IMG/VR virus record: IMGVR_UViG_3300021485_000002
Location: 1-41,112 of that record
Source: a virus
Strand: one strand, 5' to 3'
Length of the DNA stretch: 41,112 nt
The notes beneath the pieces are model-generated. The model was not told the DNA's origin, searched no databases, and saw nothing but the letters and a program-made list of their open reading frames with translations. A program made the position numbers and the translations under genes. Positions within the stretch are counted from its first letter, which is position 1; every line of letters starts with the position of its first letter. Below are positions 1-6,766 of this stretch, in pieces.

Positions 1-127
1 CGCTAGGCTTACAGTTCTATTTTAAGAAAAAAGATAGTGATGCGTTTCAAAAGGCGCTAGAGGGTGGCTTATCGCCGGAAATGGCTTTGAAAGCTAAGGA
101 TTCGAGCCTATGAGTCGCTTAAAAAAA
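1..127. repeat. Terminal direct repeat, left copy (circular join)
   Basis: Bases 1-127 are identical to 40986-41112: both run from the last third of the holin gene into the first codons of the endolysin gene and end in the same run of seven A. No gene content is duplicated beyond this. The natural reading is a circular (or circularly permuted) molecule that was linearised by the assembler. A length of exactly 127 matches a common assembler k-mer size, so the repeat is probably an assembly overlap rather than a biological terminal redundancy. Confidence 0.95.
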
Positions 128-694
128 ATGGTGTGTTCGGTCGGGGCAATCATTGCGATTGTGACCGGTGGCGCCGTGGTTTCAACGGACGGCTACCCGC
201 CGCCCGTTGGTGCGGTGGTTATCGATGGTGAGCATATTGGAGATTTAAAGATCTCCAAACGCGCGCTTGAGGTAATTGGCAACGCGGAGGGATGCCGGCG
301 CAATCCTTACCAATGCCCCGCGGGATTGCTAACCGATGGCATAGGCAACACGCACGGCGTGACCGGTCAGGTTAAAACGGACAATCAAATTGCGGCCGAT
401 TGGGTGCGTAATATCCTCGCCGCTCAAGCGTGTTTAGCCAAGGAAACCGCCCTCAATTCACTCAGGCAAGGCGAAATTGATTCGTTGGTGTCTTTCATCT
501 TTAACACCGGTTGCACCACGTACCGGCGCAATAAGGACGGCTCAAGCACTCGCATTGCAAAGTATGTGCGCGCCGGTGATATGACCGCCGCGTGTAATGA
601 GTTTCAGTTTTGGGTGTACGCCGCCGGAAAACGTCTTGCGGGATTAGTGACGCGCCGTCACCTCGAATTTGAAATGTGTATAGGGAAAGTTTGA
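110..694 (+). CDS. SAR endolysin, glycoside hydrolase family 24 lysozyme
   Basis: Muramidase that cuts the peptidoglycan glycan backbone at lysis. The catalytic triad E-x8-C-x5-T of the phage P21/P1 type is visible at E60, C69 and T75, with an extra cysteine at 62, two residues after the catalytic Glu. Residues 8-26 form a weakly hydrophobic Gly/Ala-rich segment after a basic N-terminus, which is the look of a signal-anchor-release domain. Such enzymes are exported by the host Sec system and stay tethered and inactive until the membrane is depolarised. At 194 aa it is somewhat longer than P21 lysozyme (about 165 aa). The start overlaps or abuts the holin stop across the contig join. Downstream it overlaps Rz in TGATG, giving the order holin-endolysin-Rz/Rz1. 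Confidence 0.9.
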   Translation: MSRLKKMVCSVGAIIAIVTGGAVVSTDGYPPPVGAVVIDGEHIGDLKISKRALEVIGNAEGCRRNPYQCPAGLLTDGIGNTHGVTGQVKTDNQIAADWVRNILAAQACLAKETALNSLRQGEIDSLVSFIFNTGCTTYRRNKDGSSTRIAKYVRAGDMTAACNEFQFWVYAAGKRLAGLVTRRHLEFEMCIGKV

Positions 695-1089
695 TGTTTC
701 AGAAATACAAAGCGCTGCCCTTGATTGGCGCAATCGCCGGCTTGGCTTATTTAAGTTATGACTACGGCCACACGTCCGCGGTGGAGCAGTACCAAGCGGA
801 AAAAATCGAGCTTCAAGCGGCAAAAGATAAGCTCTTGGATAAACTCGCCGACAAAAACGACGAGGCGTATTTATTGGCGTTCCGTCTCGCGACCCAAAGC
901 GAGAGGGTACGAACGGAAGTCAAAGAAATAGAGAAAGAGGTCATTAAATATGTACAAGAAAACCCTGATAATCAGTGTGTTGTTAATGATGGTGAATGGC
1001 TGCGCATCCGAGCCGCCGCCTTGCGAGCGTATAATCGAGCGGTCAGTGTTCACGAACCCACCGCCGCACTTGATGACGCCCCCGACTGA
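694..1089 (+). CDS. Rz-like inner-membrane spanin subunit (i-spanin)
   Basis: 131-residue protein starting at the ATG inside the TGATG overlap with the endolysin stop; an upstream in-frame ATG at 676 would lie inside the endolysin gene and is not needed. It has an N-terminal hydrophobic anchor (about residues 8-25) followed by a long charged, predicted coiled-coil periplasmic region rich in Lys/Glu/Ala (about 33-95). This is the classic i-spanin layout. The protein would pair with the Rz1-type lipoprotein encoded in another frame inside its 3' half and fuse the inner and outer membranes at the end of lysis. Sequence similarity to Rz proteins is generally low, so the call rests on topology and on the nested lipoprotein gene. 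Confidence 0.85.
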   Translation: MFQKYKALPLIGAIAGLAYLSYDYGHTSAVEQYQAEKIELQAAKDKLLDKLADKNDEAYLLAFRLATQSERVRTEVKEIEKEVIKYVQENPDNQCVVNDGEWLRIRAAALRAYNRAVSVHEPTAALDDAPD

Positions 1090-1261
1090 GTTAGAGCAAC
1101 AAGCCGCTTATCAATCCGATGCGGAATTGTTCGCCGAAGATGCGCGGAACCTGAAAGCGGCCACCAATGACGTGTTGCGTTTTGGTGAGTTGCAAGACTG
1201 GATTCGAAAGCAAATCCGGTTGTCGGTCGGTGGTGAGAATACGACCAAAGTCACGCAATAA
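950..1261 (+). CDS. Rz1-like outer-membrane spanin lipoprotein (o-spanin), nested in Rz
   Basis: 103-residue protein that starts inside the Rz gene in another frame and continues 172 bases past it. It begins with Lys-Lys and a hydrophobic stretch ending in a lipobox (V-N-G-C), so lipid attachment is expected at Cys18. The mature part is proline-rich at first (PPP at 22-24 and 38-40), as in Rz1 proteins, then has an unusually long Glu/Ala-rich helical tail; lambda Rz1 is only 60 aa. Expected to sit in the outer membrane and bind the Rz periplasmic coiled coil. The nested arrangement is itself strong evidence for a spanin pair. Confidence 0.88.
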   Translation: MYKKTLIISVLLMMVNGCASEPPPCERIIERSVFTNPPPHLMTPPTELEQQAAYQSDAELFAEDARNLKAATNDVLRFGELQDWIRKQIRLSVGGENTTKVTQ

Positions 1262-1274
1262 CCCCACCAATAAG

Positions 1275-1298
1275 AAAGGGCGCACATTGGCGCCCTTT
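1275..1298. terminator. Hairpin terminator between convergent operons
   Basis: Perfect 9-bp stem (AAAGGGCGC / GCGCCCTTT) with a 6-base loop. It lies between the end of the late operon (Rz1 stop at 1261) and the 3' end of the leftward gene at 1322. The following sequence is pyrimidine-rich but lacks a clean T run, so efficiency is uncertain. It probably serves both directions. Confidence 0.6.
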
Positions 1299-1321
1299 GA
1301 TTCCTTTCCTTATCCCCTTTC

Positions 1322-1468
1322 TTAATTTTCCGTCAATACGATTCCGTTTTCTGTCTCGATTGCACCGGTGATAACTTGGCCGGTTTCCGTCCGAACGAGT
1401 CCGAATTGCTCCGCCTCTTGAATCGCCTGTCTGAGAGTTTCTAGCGCTTGTTTCATTTCTTGAGTCAT
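1322..1468 (-). CDS. Small hypothetical protein, 48 aa
   Basis: 48-residue ORF with a good ribosome binding site (GGGGAA a few bases before the ATG). The first 22 residues are an acidic, amphipathic-looking helix rich in Gln/Glu; the rest is Gly/Thr/Ile-rich and looks like a beta hairpin. I do not recognise the family. Codon choice looks coding. It is the last gene of the leftward accessory group (3858 to 1322) and is followed by the 1275-1298 hairpin. It is too small to assign a function. Confidence 0.6.
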   Translation of the reverse strand: MTQEMKQALETLRQAIQEAEQFGLVRTETGQVITGAIETENGIVLTEN

Positions 1469-1511
1469 ACATTCCCCTTTTTTATTGAAAACCAACAAAG
1501 TTTTGTTGCTC

Positions 1512-1865
1512 TTACCATCGATTGAAAAGCCTTTTTAGCTCTCTAAGAGCTGAATTTAGCTCGTTAATTTCATTTTCTCGTTTAAACATTAAGTCGGTGC
1601 TTTTCTCACTAAAAGCATCATCAATACGCTTGTGTTTCTTGTTGAGCTCGTTAAGGTACTTTTCTACCTCCTTTTTAGTGGCACCAGTGGAAATCGACAG
1701 ATCAACTTCTGTTCGGCCTATCTCCATCATAAGTTCCATTCTCGCCGTCCAATCACACGATAATGTTTCTAGCTCTTTTTGTTCATCTAGCTTTTTTCTA
1801 CGGGTGGCTATGCCTTTTTCAATGGCTGATATCGCCGCGGAATATGGGTTAAATGCTTGAGGCAT
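1512..1865 (-). CDS. Hypothetical coiled-coil protein, 117 aa
   Basis: 117-residue, highly charged protein. After a short N-terminal region (residues 1-12), almost the whole length is Lys/Glu/Leu/Arg-rich helix with heptad-like spacing (about 14-35 and 65-115). There is no signal peptide, membrane segment or metal motif. The ATG is preceded by GAGGAG at slightly long spacing. It follows dam in the same direction and could be cotranscribed. A copy of the dispersed palindromic repeat (1914-1944) lies just upstream. Function unknown; a scaffold or structural role is possible but unsupported. Confidence 0.65.
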   Translation of the reverse strand: MPQAFNPYSAAISAIEKGIATRRKKLDEQKELETLSCDWTARMELMMEIGRTEVDLSISTGATKKEVEKYLNELNKKHKRIDDAFSEKSTDLMFKRENEINELNSALRELKRLFNRW

Positions 1866-1913
1866 ATTTTTTTACTCCTCTCTAAATCATGTCAATTTTG
1901 GATTGGTGGCCAT

Positions 1914-1944
1914 CATAGATAAATGCGTCTATGTCTGTTCGAGC
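1914..1944. repeat. Dispersed palindromic repeat, copy A (diverged)
   Basis: One of four copies of a 20-base imperfect palindrome with the pattern CATAG-N10-CTATR, followed in this copy, after a short insertion, by TTCGAGC instead of CTCGAGCG. It is preceded by GGCCAT (compare GGCCAA in copies B and C). It overlaps the stop codon of dam and lies about 50 bases upstream of the 1512-1865 gene. Confidence 0.6.
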
Positions 1945-2597
1945 ATGGCGGATAAAATGGCGAGTTGTTCGCCGGCTTCCATGGCTTGAAAATTTTTCGC
2001 CCATCGTTCCGCCTTTCTTCCTATTCTTTGCCGGTCGGTGAAGTTTTTCCCCGCGTACGTTGTCCAGTAGGCACTATCCGCCGCGTAATTCATCCAAAGC
2101 CTTTCCGTTCGTACTCCGCCGCGCGTCATAACGTTAAACGTGTACGTTCGCCACCCTTTCAAAATCTGGTCATAAAGCTTAGAGGGATAGCCCGAAATCA
2201 TGATTTTTACACCGGATTCTGACAGCGTGTTAAACCGGTCAAGTAGTGCGATATGGTCGTCGATATCGAACTCTTTTCGATAGCGCTTCGATGAGGTGCG
2301 CGTTTCCGGCAAATAAGGCGGATCAGCATAAATTAAAGTGTGCTCGCTATCGGTAAACTCGAACTCGTCGAGAAAGCGAAAAAAGCATTGGTTAAACACC
2401 TCAATAGAATGAGCCGGCTTGAAATCGCTCAACGTGATTTCGTCGAGCTCTACCCCGATAGAGTGTTGCGCCGGAGGTTTTTTATTAAACACGACGCCCG
2501 TTCCCAAAAATGCCTCAATGTAAATTCGATGATTGGGCATATTGGCAATGATGGCCTGATAGGCGCCGCTTGCCCCTTTTGAACCTAAATAGCTCAT
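1929..2597 (-). CDS. dam: DNA adenine methyltransferase, Dam / D12 class
   Basis: 222-residue amino-methyltransferase that should transfer a methyl group from S-adenosylmethionine to N6 of adenine. Visible motifs are the N-terminal YLGSKG, the AdoMet-binding FLGTG (residues 30-34) preceded by a Glu, and the catalytic DPPY at 92-95. The order (AdoMet loop before DPPY) fits the Dam-like D12 class; target specificity, GATC or otherwise, cannot be read from the sequence. I chose the ATG at 2597 because the first residues (MSYLGSKG) then match the usual family start; an upstream TTG (2606) is also in frame. An orphan methylase with no nuclease nearby suggests protection from host restriction, or regulation. 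Copies of the dispersed repeat lie on both sides (1914 and 2617). Confidence 0.9.
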   Translation of the reverse strand: MSYLGSKGASGAYQAIIANMPNHRIYIEAFLGTGVVFNKKPPAQHSIGVELDEITLSDFKPAHSIEVFNQCFFRFLDEFEFTDSEHTLIYADPPYLPETRTSSKRYRKEFDIDDHIALLDRFNTLSESGVKIMISGYPSKLYDQILKGWRTYTFNVMTRGGVRTERLWMNYAADSAYWTTYAGKNFTDRQRIGRKAERWAKNFQAMEAGEQLAILSAMLEQT

Positions 2598-2616
2598 AAA
2601 ATCCAACCCGCTGCAG

Positions 2617-2644
2617 CATAGTTAAAAGTGTCTATACTCGAGCG
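2617..2644. repeat. Dispersed palindromic repeat, copy D
   Basis: Same family as 1914, 14451 and 27502: CATAG, ten variable bases, CTATA, then CTCGAGCG. It sits 20 bases upstream of the dam start codon, between dam and the preceding small gene, where a promoter or operator for dam could lie. Confidence 0.6.
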
Positions 2645-2673
2645 ATAGTTTAACGGCGGAAACCGTCTCGCTA

Positions 2674-2859
2674 TCACCACCCTTTGCGATATTTCACGCC
2701 GTCAATCATTAGCAATAATTGCTTGTGTTTCTCTGAGTTGTTAAACCAGTTATTGAGCGATTTTAATTTCACGCCTGAAATGTCGGAAAACTCGTTTCTG
2801 GTCATGCCTATCTTTGCTTTTAGCAAGCTAGATAACGACTCGTACTTATCTATATCCAT
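2674..2859 (-). CDS. Small helix-turn-helix-like DNA-binding protein, 61 aa
   Basis: 61-residue basic protein. Residues 10-40 (LLKAKIGMTRNEFSDISGVK followed by LKSLNNWF) read as a helix-turn-helix: a first helix, then a Ser/Gly turn and a recognition helix with the Asn-Trp typical of XRE/Cro-like folds. It lies between the zinc-ribbon-like gene and dam in the leftward operon, with a 9-base gap from the upstream gene. It may regulate the operon or dam, but there is no direct evidence for a target. Confidence 0.6.
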   Translation of the reverse strand: MDIDKYESLSSLLKAKIGMTRNEFSDISGVKLKSLNNWFNNSEKHKQLLLMIDGVKYRKGW

Positions 2860-2868
2860 AATTACCTT

Positions 2869-3123
2869 TTAGAAAAATTCGGGCGCGTAGCCACTTTCGA
2901 TAGGGTGATAAAGCACGCCTTTTTGTTCGGCAAGCGTGATTTTTATGTATGTCTCGCCGCAGTGTGGGCAGTGGGCGACCGTGTCCCAATCTTCGGGCGT
3001 TGGATTGCTGCGAGTTTGTAGGGTTTCACCGCAACAATTGGCCGTGTAATCGGTCATAGGAACGCCGGCTTTAACAAGGGCGCTAATGTGCGTTTGATAG
3101 TTTTGTGTAATTTCTTGATTCAT
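2869..3123 (-). CDS. Hypothetical zinc-ribbon-like protein, 84 aa
   Basis: 84-residue protein with a Cys-Cys-Gly pair near residues 30-32 and a CxxC knuckle (CPHCGETY) at about 52-59, so a small zinc ribbon is likely. An N-terminal helix carries Gln/Thr residues; the C-terminus is Tyr/Pro/Glu-rich. GGAG lies about 10 bases before the ATG. Comparable small Cys-rich proteins are common in phage accessory operons; function unknown. Confidence 0.65.
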   Translation of the reverse strand: MNQEITQNYQTHISALVKAGVPMTDYTANCCGETLQTRSNPTPEDWDTVAHCPHCGETYIKITLAEQKGVLYHPIESGYAPEFF

Positions 3124-3144
3124 TGTGTTGTGCTCCGGTGCGAG

Positions 3145-3164
3145 TGGGGGCGGCTATGCCCCCA
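3145..3164. other. Strong intercistronic hairpin
   Basis: TGGGGGC, a 6-base loop, then GCCCCCA: a perfect 7-bp stem in the 54-base gap between two leftward genes. No T run follows on either strand, so it is more likely an RNA-processing or stability element, or a weak attenuator, than a terminator. A similar 7-bp stem of the same sequence with a GAA loop occurs at 14213-14229. Confidence 0.45.
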
Positions 3165-3177
3165 ATGCCACAAGTCA

Positions 3178-3858
3178 TTAATCGATAGATAGCTTGGTGA
3201 AAAATGGCGGTAAGCCGGCGATTGTCCCGCACCGGTTGATGAGTTGGCGAACAAGTGTCACCGCGTTTTTATGGGTAAAGCCAAGTTTCAATAGTTGTGA
3301 TTGAATCGGCGCAAAGCGAATGTTTAGCTCGTTGGCTGACTGAATATCACCAAGGTTTTTGAAAATGTCCATTGCGTCATCTTCCAAGCGTTTCACTAAG
3401 AACTCCGCCCCTTCGAGCATTTCCTCTTGAGTTGGTTGTGGGGCGTTTTCCGCTTCAAATTTGGTTAGTGCCGCGTCGATAACATCAAGGTTTGCACTTT
3501 GAACCCCAAGAAATCGGCGAGTGATAGGGTTGAAAATCGTGATTTCGTCGTTTGCTTTCATTTCCAAACCTAGCGCCTTGGCTTTGGCTTCGATGCGCTC
3601 GTATTGCTCCGCGCTGTCAAGACGAACAACAAATGAATCCATAAAGTAGTATTTGCCACGCACATAAAAAGCGATGGCTTGGCCGTCAGTGTTGTAAATC
3701 GCCTCAAGGTTAACGCCGTCGTGATATTCCGCTTTGATGAAATCTAAAACATCTTGTGCGGTGGCGGCTTCTTTGTGCGAGTCGAAAGAATCGTCTTGCT
3801 GTGAGGTTTGCACGGTGCGAGTGATGCGCGTTGCATTCGCTAAGAACGTAGCAATCAT
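3178..3858 (-). CDS. Hypothetical phage protein, 226 aa
   Basis: 226-residue soluble, acidic protein, first gene of the leftward operon ending at 1322. The middle part (about residues 48-80) is aromatic- and beta-rich with a YVRGKYYFMDSF stretch. The second half is helical (EEMLEGAEFLVKRLEDDAMD, then repeated Leu-rich helices), ending in a helix-rich tail. I do not recognise the family. No clear Shine-Dalgarno sequence precedes the ATG. A 12-bp inverted repeat at 3882-3915 lies just upstream and may be its operator. Its base composition matches the phage backbone, unlike the transposase block next to it, so it is probably an original phage gene. Confidence 0.7.
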   Translation of the reverse strand: MIATFLANATRITRTVQTSQQDDSFDSHKEAATAQDVLDFIKAEYHDGVNLEAIYNTDGQAIAFYVRGKYYFMDSFVVRLDSAEQYERIEAKAKALGLEMKANDEITIFNPITRRFLGVQSANLDVIDAALTKFEAENAPQPTQEEMLEGAEFLVKRLEDDAMDIFKNLGDIQSANELNIRFAPIQSQLLKLGFTHKNAVTLVRQLINRCGTIAGLPPFFTKLSID

Positions 3859-3881
3859 TTTTGGGGTATACGGATTAAAGT

Positions 3882-3915
3882 GAGTATTGATTAAACTTTA
3901 TACTAATCAATACTC
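3882..3915. promoter_or_regulatory. 12-bp perfect inverted repeat, probable operator
   Basis: GAGTATTGATTA and its exact reverse complement separated by 10 bases. It lies between the transposase 3' end (3924) and the start of the leftward 226-aa gene (3858). On the - strand, TTGATT lies inside the first arm and TATAAA lies in the loop, so promoter elements may overlap it. No T run follows in the transposase direction, so an operator is preferred over a terminator. Confidence 0.5.
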
Positions 3916-3923
3916 TACATCTC

Positions 3924-5243
3924 TTATTTCTTCTTGTGTGTATTTGGATGATTTATGTGCTGTTCAAATAGAGTCCTAACCATGTCATGTCTGAACCCGT
4001 GAAAGGACATTTCAGGCTCATCAATCAAGATCATTTCGTTAGGCTCTGGACGAGGCTGGTTAAGTGAATCAATGGTGGTTTCCAGCCCGCCTTTTGTGTA
4101 AAGCAATTTAGCCCGAAGCACTTCAAAGCTGTATCCCCTACCGTTTCTGAAAGTGCCTTTTATGGAATTGTTCAGACTCTCAGTTACAGCGTTAGTGTAT
4201 GGATAATCCCACCAATTGAAGATTTCCTCATGCCAGTTATCTATCGCACGAATAGCATCACTAAAGTATTTACGGACTGTTGGAGTTGCTACACTTTTCC
4301 AGTTCTCCCAGTAGTCCTCTGCTTCCTTTCTGGTAGGCATATCCCACATACCCAAGAAGCCTTCTTTAGCGTTGTAGACTTCCATTAACTGGGGATATTC
4401 ATTAGTCCAGAATTCAAAAGAAGCCAACTCATTTAATCCCTTGATATTGTCTCTGCGTTTGAGAAGAATTTTACGGTCATTCTTGAGCTTCTTACGCTCT
4501 TTTACTGTCAACTCCGCACGAACAGCTTTGCGGGCTTTCTCCATAGCCTCACCTGCCATTTTCGCAACATGAAATCGGTCTACTACAACTACTGTATTAG
4601 GTATGAGCTGCTTAACTGCACGGTGGTATGGTCGCCACATATCAATACAAACGATCTCTATGTTCTTCCATCCACGAAGACGCATGATCGCCTTTTGAGT
4701 GGCGTCTTGAGATCTATCTTTACGCATATCGAGAAGAGTTCTCTTCTCGATATCAGTCATTACAAGGTGCATTTTCTGGCTAAAGTGCGTCTCATCGATA
4801 CCAAGAACTCGTGGTGCTTGCCAGTCATGTTTGTTTTCGATAGCAGTGACGTAGTTAGCGAACACATTTCTAATCGTCTTCTCATCAACACCAAGCTCAC
4901 TGGCTACGCTCAAAAACGGAACCTTAGCAGCACGCTTAACTATGTAGTCAACAGTGCGCTTTGGCATCCTGAAGTCTTCGTGAAGCCACTCCAAAGGTTC
5001 GAAATACGTCTTACCACAGGGCTTACACTTCAGGCGTTTTCTGGTGAAGCTGATACGGACGGTCTTAGCGTGCATCTGAGTATCAACATAACGTTGAACT
5101 CTCTTACCGATAACAACTGAGTCGGCTGAACGGCATTCAGGGCAATCACGAACAATAACTACCGACTCAGCGTGGATAACATAGCTATCCTCGTGCTCCT
5201 CCAGTTGGAGCACGGATACATTTCGTAAATTAAGCAAAATCAA
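3924..5243 (-). mobile_element. ISL3-family transposase gene, no convincing IS ends
   Basis: 439-residue DDE transposase of full family length. An N-terminal zinc-binding part has CxxC pairs at 34/37 and 73/76. It is followed by a helix-turn-helix-like region (about 110-132) and the RNase-H-like catalytic domain with D150 (GIDET), D222 (VVDRFHVAK) and E355 (NAVTESLNN). Translation appears to start at a TTG only 4 bases after the stop of the PAPS-reductase-like gene, with no ATG available. That is unusual for an IS, which normally carries its own leader. The only candidate ends are imperfect (GTGAGT..TTGATT at 3880 on + and 5251 on -), with no 8-bp target duplication. The frame is intact and the catalytic residues are present. 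Composition is poorer in GCCGG-type words than the phage backbone, which indicates acquisition. Confidence 0.88.
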
Positions 5244-5247
5244 GCAC

Positions 5248-6102
5248 TCACGCCATACAATCTAGGCAGACACCTTTATCGTGTTTTGCAAACATGTCAA
5301 GCTGACAAATTGGAATATCGGCTCTCAGTGCTTTAACCGTTTCTTTTGCGTCATACCAGAACTTAGATGGTGTTACATGCTCAGTAGGTTCGATACCTGC
5401 TTTCTTCATGTCTTCGAACAATGACTCTTTATCTTCCAAGTAGACAGGGCCAAACTCATCCTTGTGGATTGCGTAACCTATTTCATCCTCGGCAACTTTA
5501 GCATCCTCCCAAATATCAGGGCGCTCACAATAGACTATGTACCAATGTTGCCAGCCAGCTTTTAAGCAACCAATGCAATTCGCATGCTTGAATCGGTTGT
5601 AAGTCATCGGTGGGGCTATGCCTATCTCGTTTGTAACGGCGATAGTCTTTTCCTAGCTTATCATTGGAAATTCAGTTTTATAGCCGTCAAGTCCCATGAT
5701 CTGTGCACGACGTTGTGCTCGCTCACGTTCTCTGGTAGAGGCATCAAATCCGTAGATATATGTGTTCTGCTTGTCTGGGTCATTTGTCGTCAGCCAGCGC
5801 TTGAACGGTGCTGTTTTTAATCTATTGGTACAAAGTATTTGACCATTACCAACTTTCCACGCCCCAGCATCAACACAAACATCTATTGGCGTGGCGGTAT
5901 CCCACTGTTCGTGATTTGCATAAGTAATAGGCAGACCTAGATAGTCAGCGACTTCTTGTTTAAATCGCTTAATGTCAGCATCTTCCACTTTCGGAGTGAT
6001 GTCATGATTTAAGAGAATCACGTTTTCCTTGCCGTGTAATCTTACGGCTTCAATTGCACATAAGGCTGAGCTATGCCCACCTGAATAACACACTACGTAC
6101 AT
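5248..6102 (-). pseudogene. PAPS-reductase-like (PP-loop) gene interrupted by one amber codon
   Basis: Reading through a single in-frame TAG at 5653-5655 gives one 284-residue protein. The N-terminal part has the PP-loop CYSGGHSS (residues 5-12) of the adenine nucleotide alpha-hydrolase / phosphoadenosine phosphosulfate reductase family. The part after the stop carries the family's C-terminal Cys region (ANCIGCLKAG and a final CLDC). The TAG falls at codon 150, where I recall homologues having Trp (...FP..xWE.TI...IGI), so a single TGG to TAG change fits. There is no frameshift. I start at the ATG at 6102 (GAGGTG 5 bases upstream). Phage members of this family have no settled function; an ATP-dependent sulfur-transfer or nucleic-acid modification role is often assumed. 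Without suppression only the first 149 residues are made. Confidence 0.8.
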
Positions 6103-6137
6103 AAACACCTCATACTCACTATAATCCGAATTTAACA

Positions 6138-6153
6138 CTTGTGATTATACAAG
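6138..6153 (-). promoter_or_regulatory. Promoter -10 and small operator-like dyad for the PAPS-like gene
   Basis: On the - strand there is a perfect TATAAT (6143-6148) about 40 bases upstream of the ATG at 6102. It sits in the centre of the inverted repeat CTTGT-N6-ACAAG (6138-6153). No good -35 is seen at 17 bases. A repressor binding the dyad would cover the -10. Confidence 0.45.
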
Positions 6154-6198
6154 TAGGTCATTTATTCGTACACACTTAAATCCGAATACCCCATTTTT

Positions 6199-6354
6199 GT
6201 GGCGTTTTTACGGATTGGTTTTCTAAGTGTGTTCATTGCGTATTCTCCGGTGGTGGTAGGCTTGATTGCCTCGGATTTTACGGCGGTCATCGCCTTGGTT
6301 GGCTTTAACTATATGGGTAATAGTTGCCTAAGTAAAATGCAAAATGAGAAATAA
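6199..6354 (+). CDS. Small membrane protein, possibly N-terminally truncated
   Basis: 51-residue frame from a GTG, almost entirely hydrophobic (two putative membrane spans, about residues 4-22 and 24-37) with a short polar tail ending in NEK. The frame stays open upstream to a stop near 6157, with no ATG and no ribosome binding site. It looks like the 3' remainder of a longer gene whose start was lost when the PAPS-like/transposase block was acquired. It could also be chance. Its stop codon overlaps the operator at 6354-6373. Confidence 0.35.
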   Translation: MAFLRIGFLSVFIAYSPVVVGLIASDFTAVIALVGFNYMGNSCLSKMQNEK

Positions 6355-6373
6355 TTACTCACATGTGATTCAT
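6354..6373. promoter_or_regulatory. Phage operator dyad (12 of 14 positions), upstream of higBA
   Basis: Matches the recurring ATGAATC-N6-GATTCAT element: left arm ATTACTC (5/7), right arm GATTCAT (7/7). It lies 33 bases before the -35 of the higBA promoter, so the phage repressor may influence this module. Confidence 0.5.
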
Positions 6374-6405
6374 TTATCATTTTTCCCTTTTTGGAAAAAA
6401 ATTAT

Positions 6406-6439
6406 TTGACTCGGCTTTGATGTGTTCCCATAATGGGAA
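6406..6439 (+). promoter_or_regulatory. higBA promoter with antitoxin-type operator
   Basis: TTGACT (6406-6411), a 17-base spacer, and CATAAT (6429-6434). A palindrome TTCCCAT-A-ATGGGAA (6425-6439) covers the -10, as expected for autorepression by the HigA antitoxin. The promoter is well formed and 16 bases upstream of the higB ATG. Confidence 0.75.
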
Positions 6440-6454
6440 AAAAGAGGGAGAGAT

Positions 6455-6754
6455 ATGCGAGTTTTATCAAAAGCCACGTTGCGCGAGTTTTGGGAACAAT
6501 CGAAATATGCGGATAGCGAAATGTCGCTTAGAGCATGGTATGACGAAGCCAAGATCGCGGACTGGCAGACGCCGCAGGACATTAAAAACCTGTATCGAAA
6601 TGCGTCTTTCGTTGGTAACAATCGCGTTGTGTTTAATATCCATGGCAACAAGTACCGCCTGATTGCAGCGCTTAACTATAAATATTCAATGGTGTATGTG
6701 AGATTTGTCGGCACTCATGCAGAGTATGACAAAGTGGATGCGGCAACCGTTTAA
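6455..6754 (+). CDS. higB: HigB-family toxin, mRNA interferase
   Basis: 99-residue basic protein of the RelE/HigB fold (HigB_toxin family). Recognisable features are the N-terminal RVLSKATLREFWE helix, the DxxKNLYRNASFVG region (about 41-55) and the strand pair RVVFNIHGNKYRLIAALNY followed by VYVRFVGTHAEYDK. The GTHAEYDK end is highly typical. It should cleave mRNA at the ribosome when free of antitoxin. A strong GAGGGAGAG ribosome binding site precedes it. The toxin gene comes first, as is usual for higBA, and higA follows after 12 bases. On a plasmid-like phage such a module would stabilise the replicon by post-segregational killing, or act in phage defence. Confidence 0.88.
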   Translation: MRVLSKATLREFWEQSKYADSEMSLRAWYDEAKIADWQTPQDIKNLYRNASFVGNNRVVFNIHGNKYRLIAALNYKYSMVYVRFVGTHAEYDKVDAATV

Positions 6755-6766
6755 ATAGAGGTCAAT

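Noticed and set aside
1251-1472. 73-codon leftward frame over 1251-1472
   Set aside because: Arg/Asn-rich shadow in another phase. The 48-aa frame at 1322-1468 has the ribosome site and a protein-like sequence.
4569-5120. 183-codon + strand frame opposite the transposase
   Set aside because: Shadow of the conserved ISL3 transposase frame, whose catalytic residues are intact.
3872-5259. A complete IS with inverted ends and target duplication around the transposase
   Set aside because: The flanking octamers (GGATTAAA and GCCATACA) do not match, and the ends pair only with gaps.
5653-6138. Start of the PAPS-like gene at 6138
   Set aside because: This start overlaps the -10/dyad at 6138-6153 and lacks a ribosome site; the ATG at 6102 has GAGGTG at good spacing and a family-like N-terminus.
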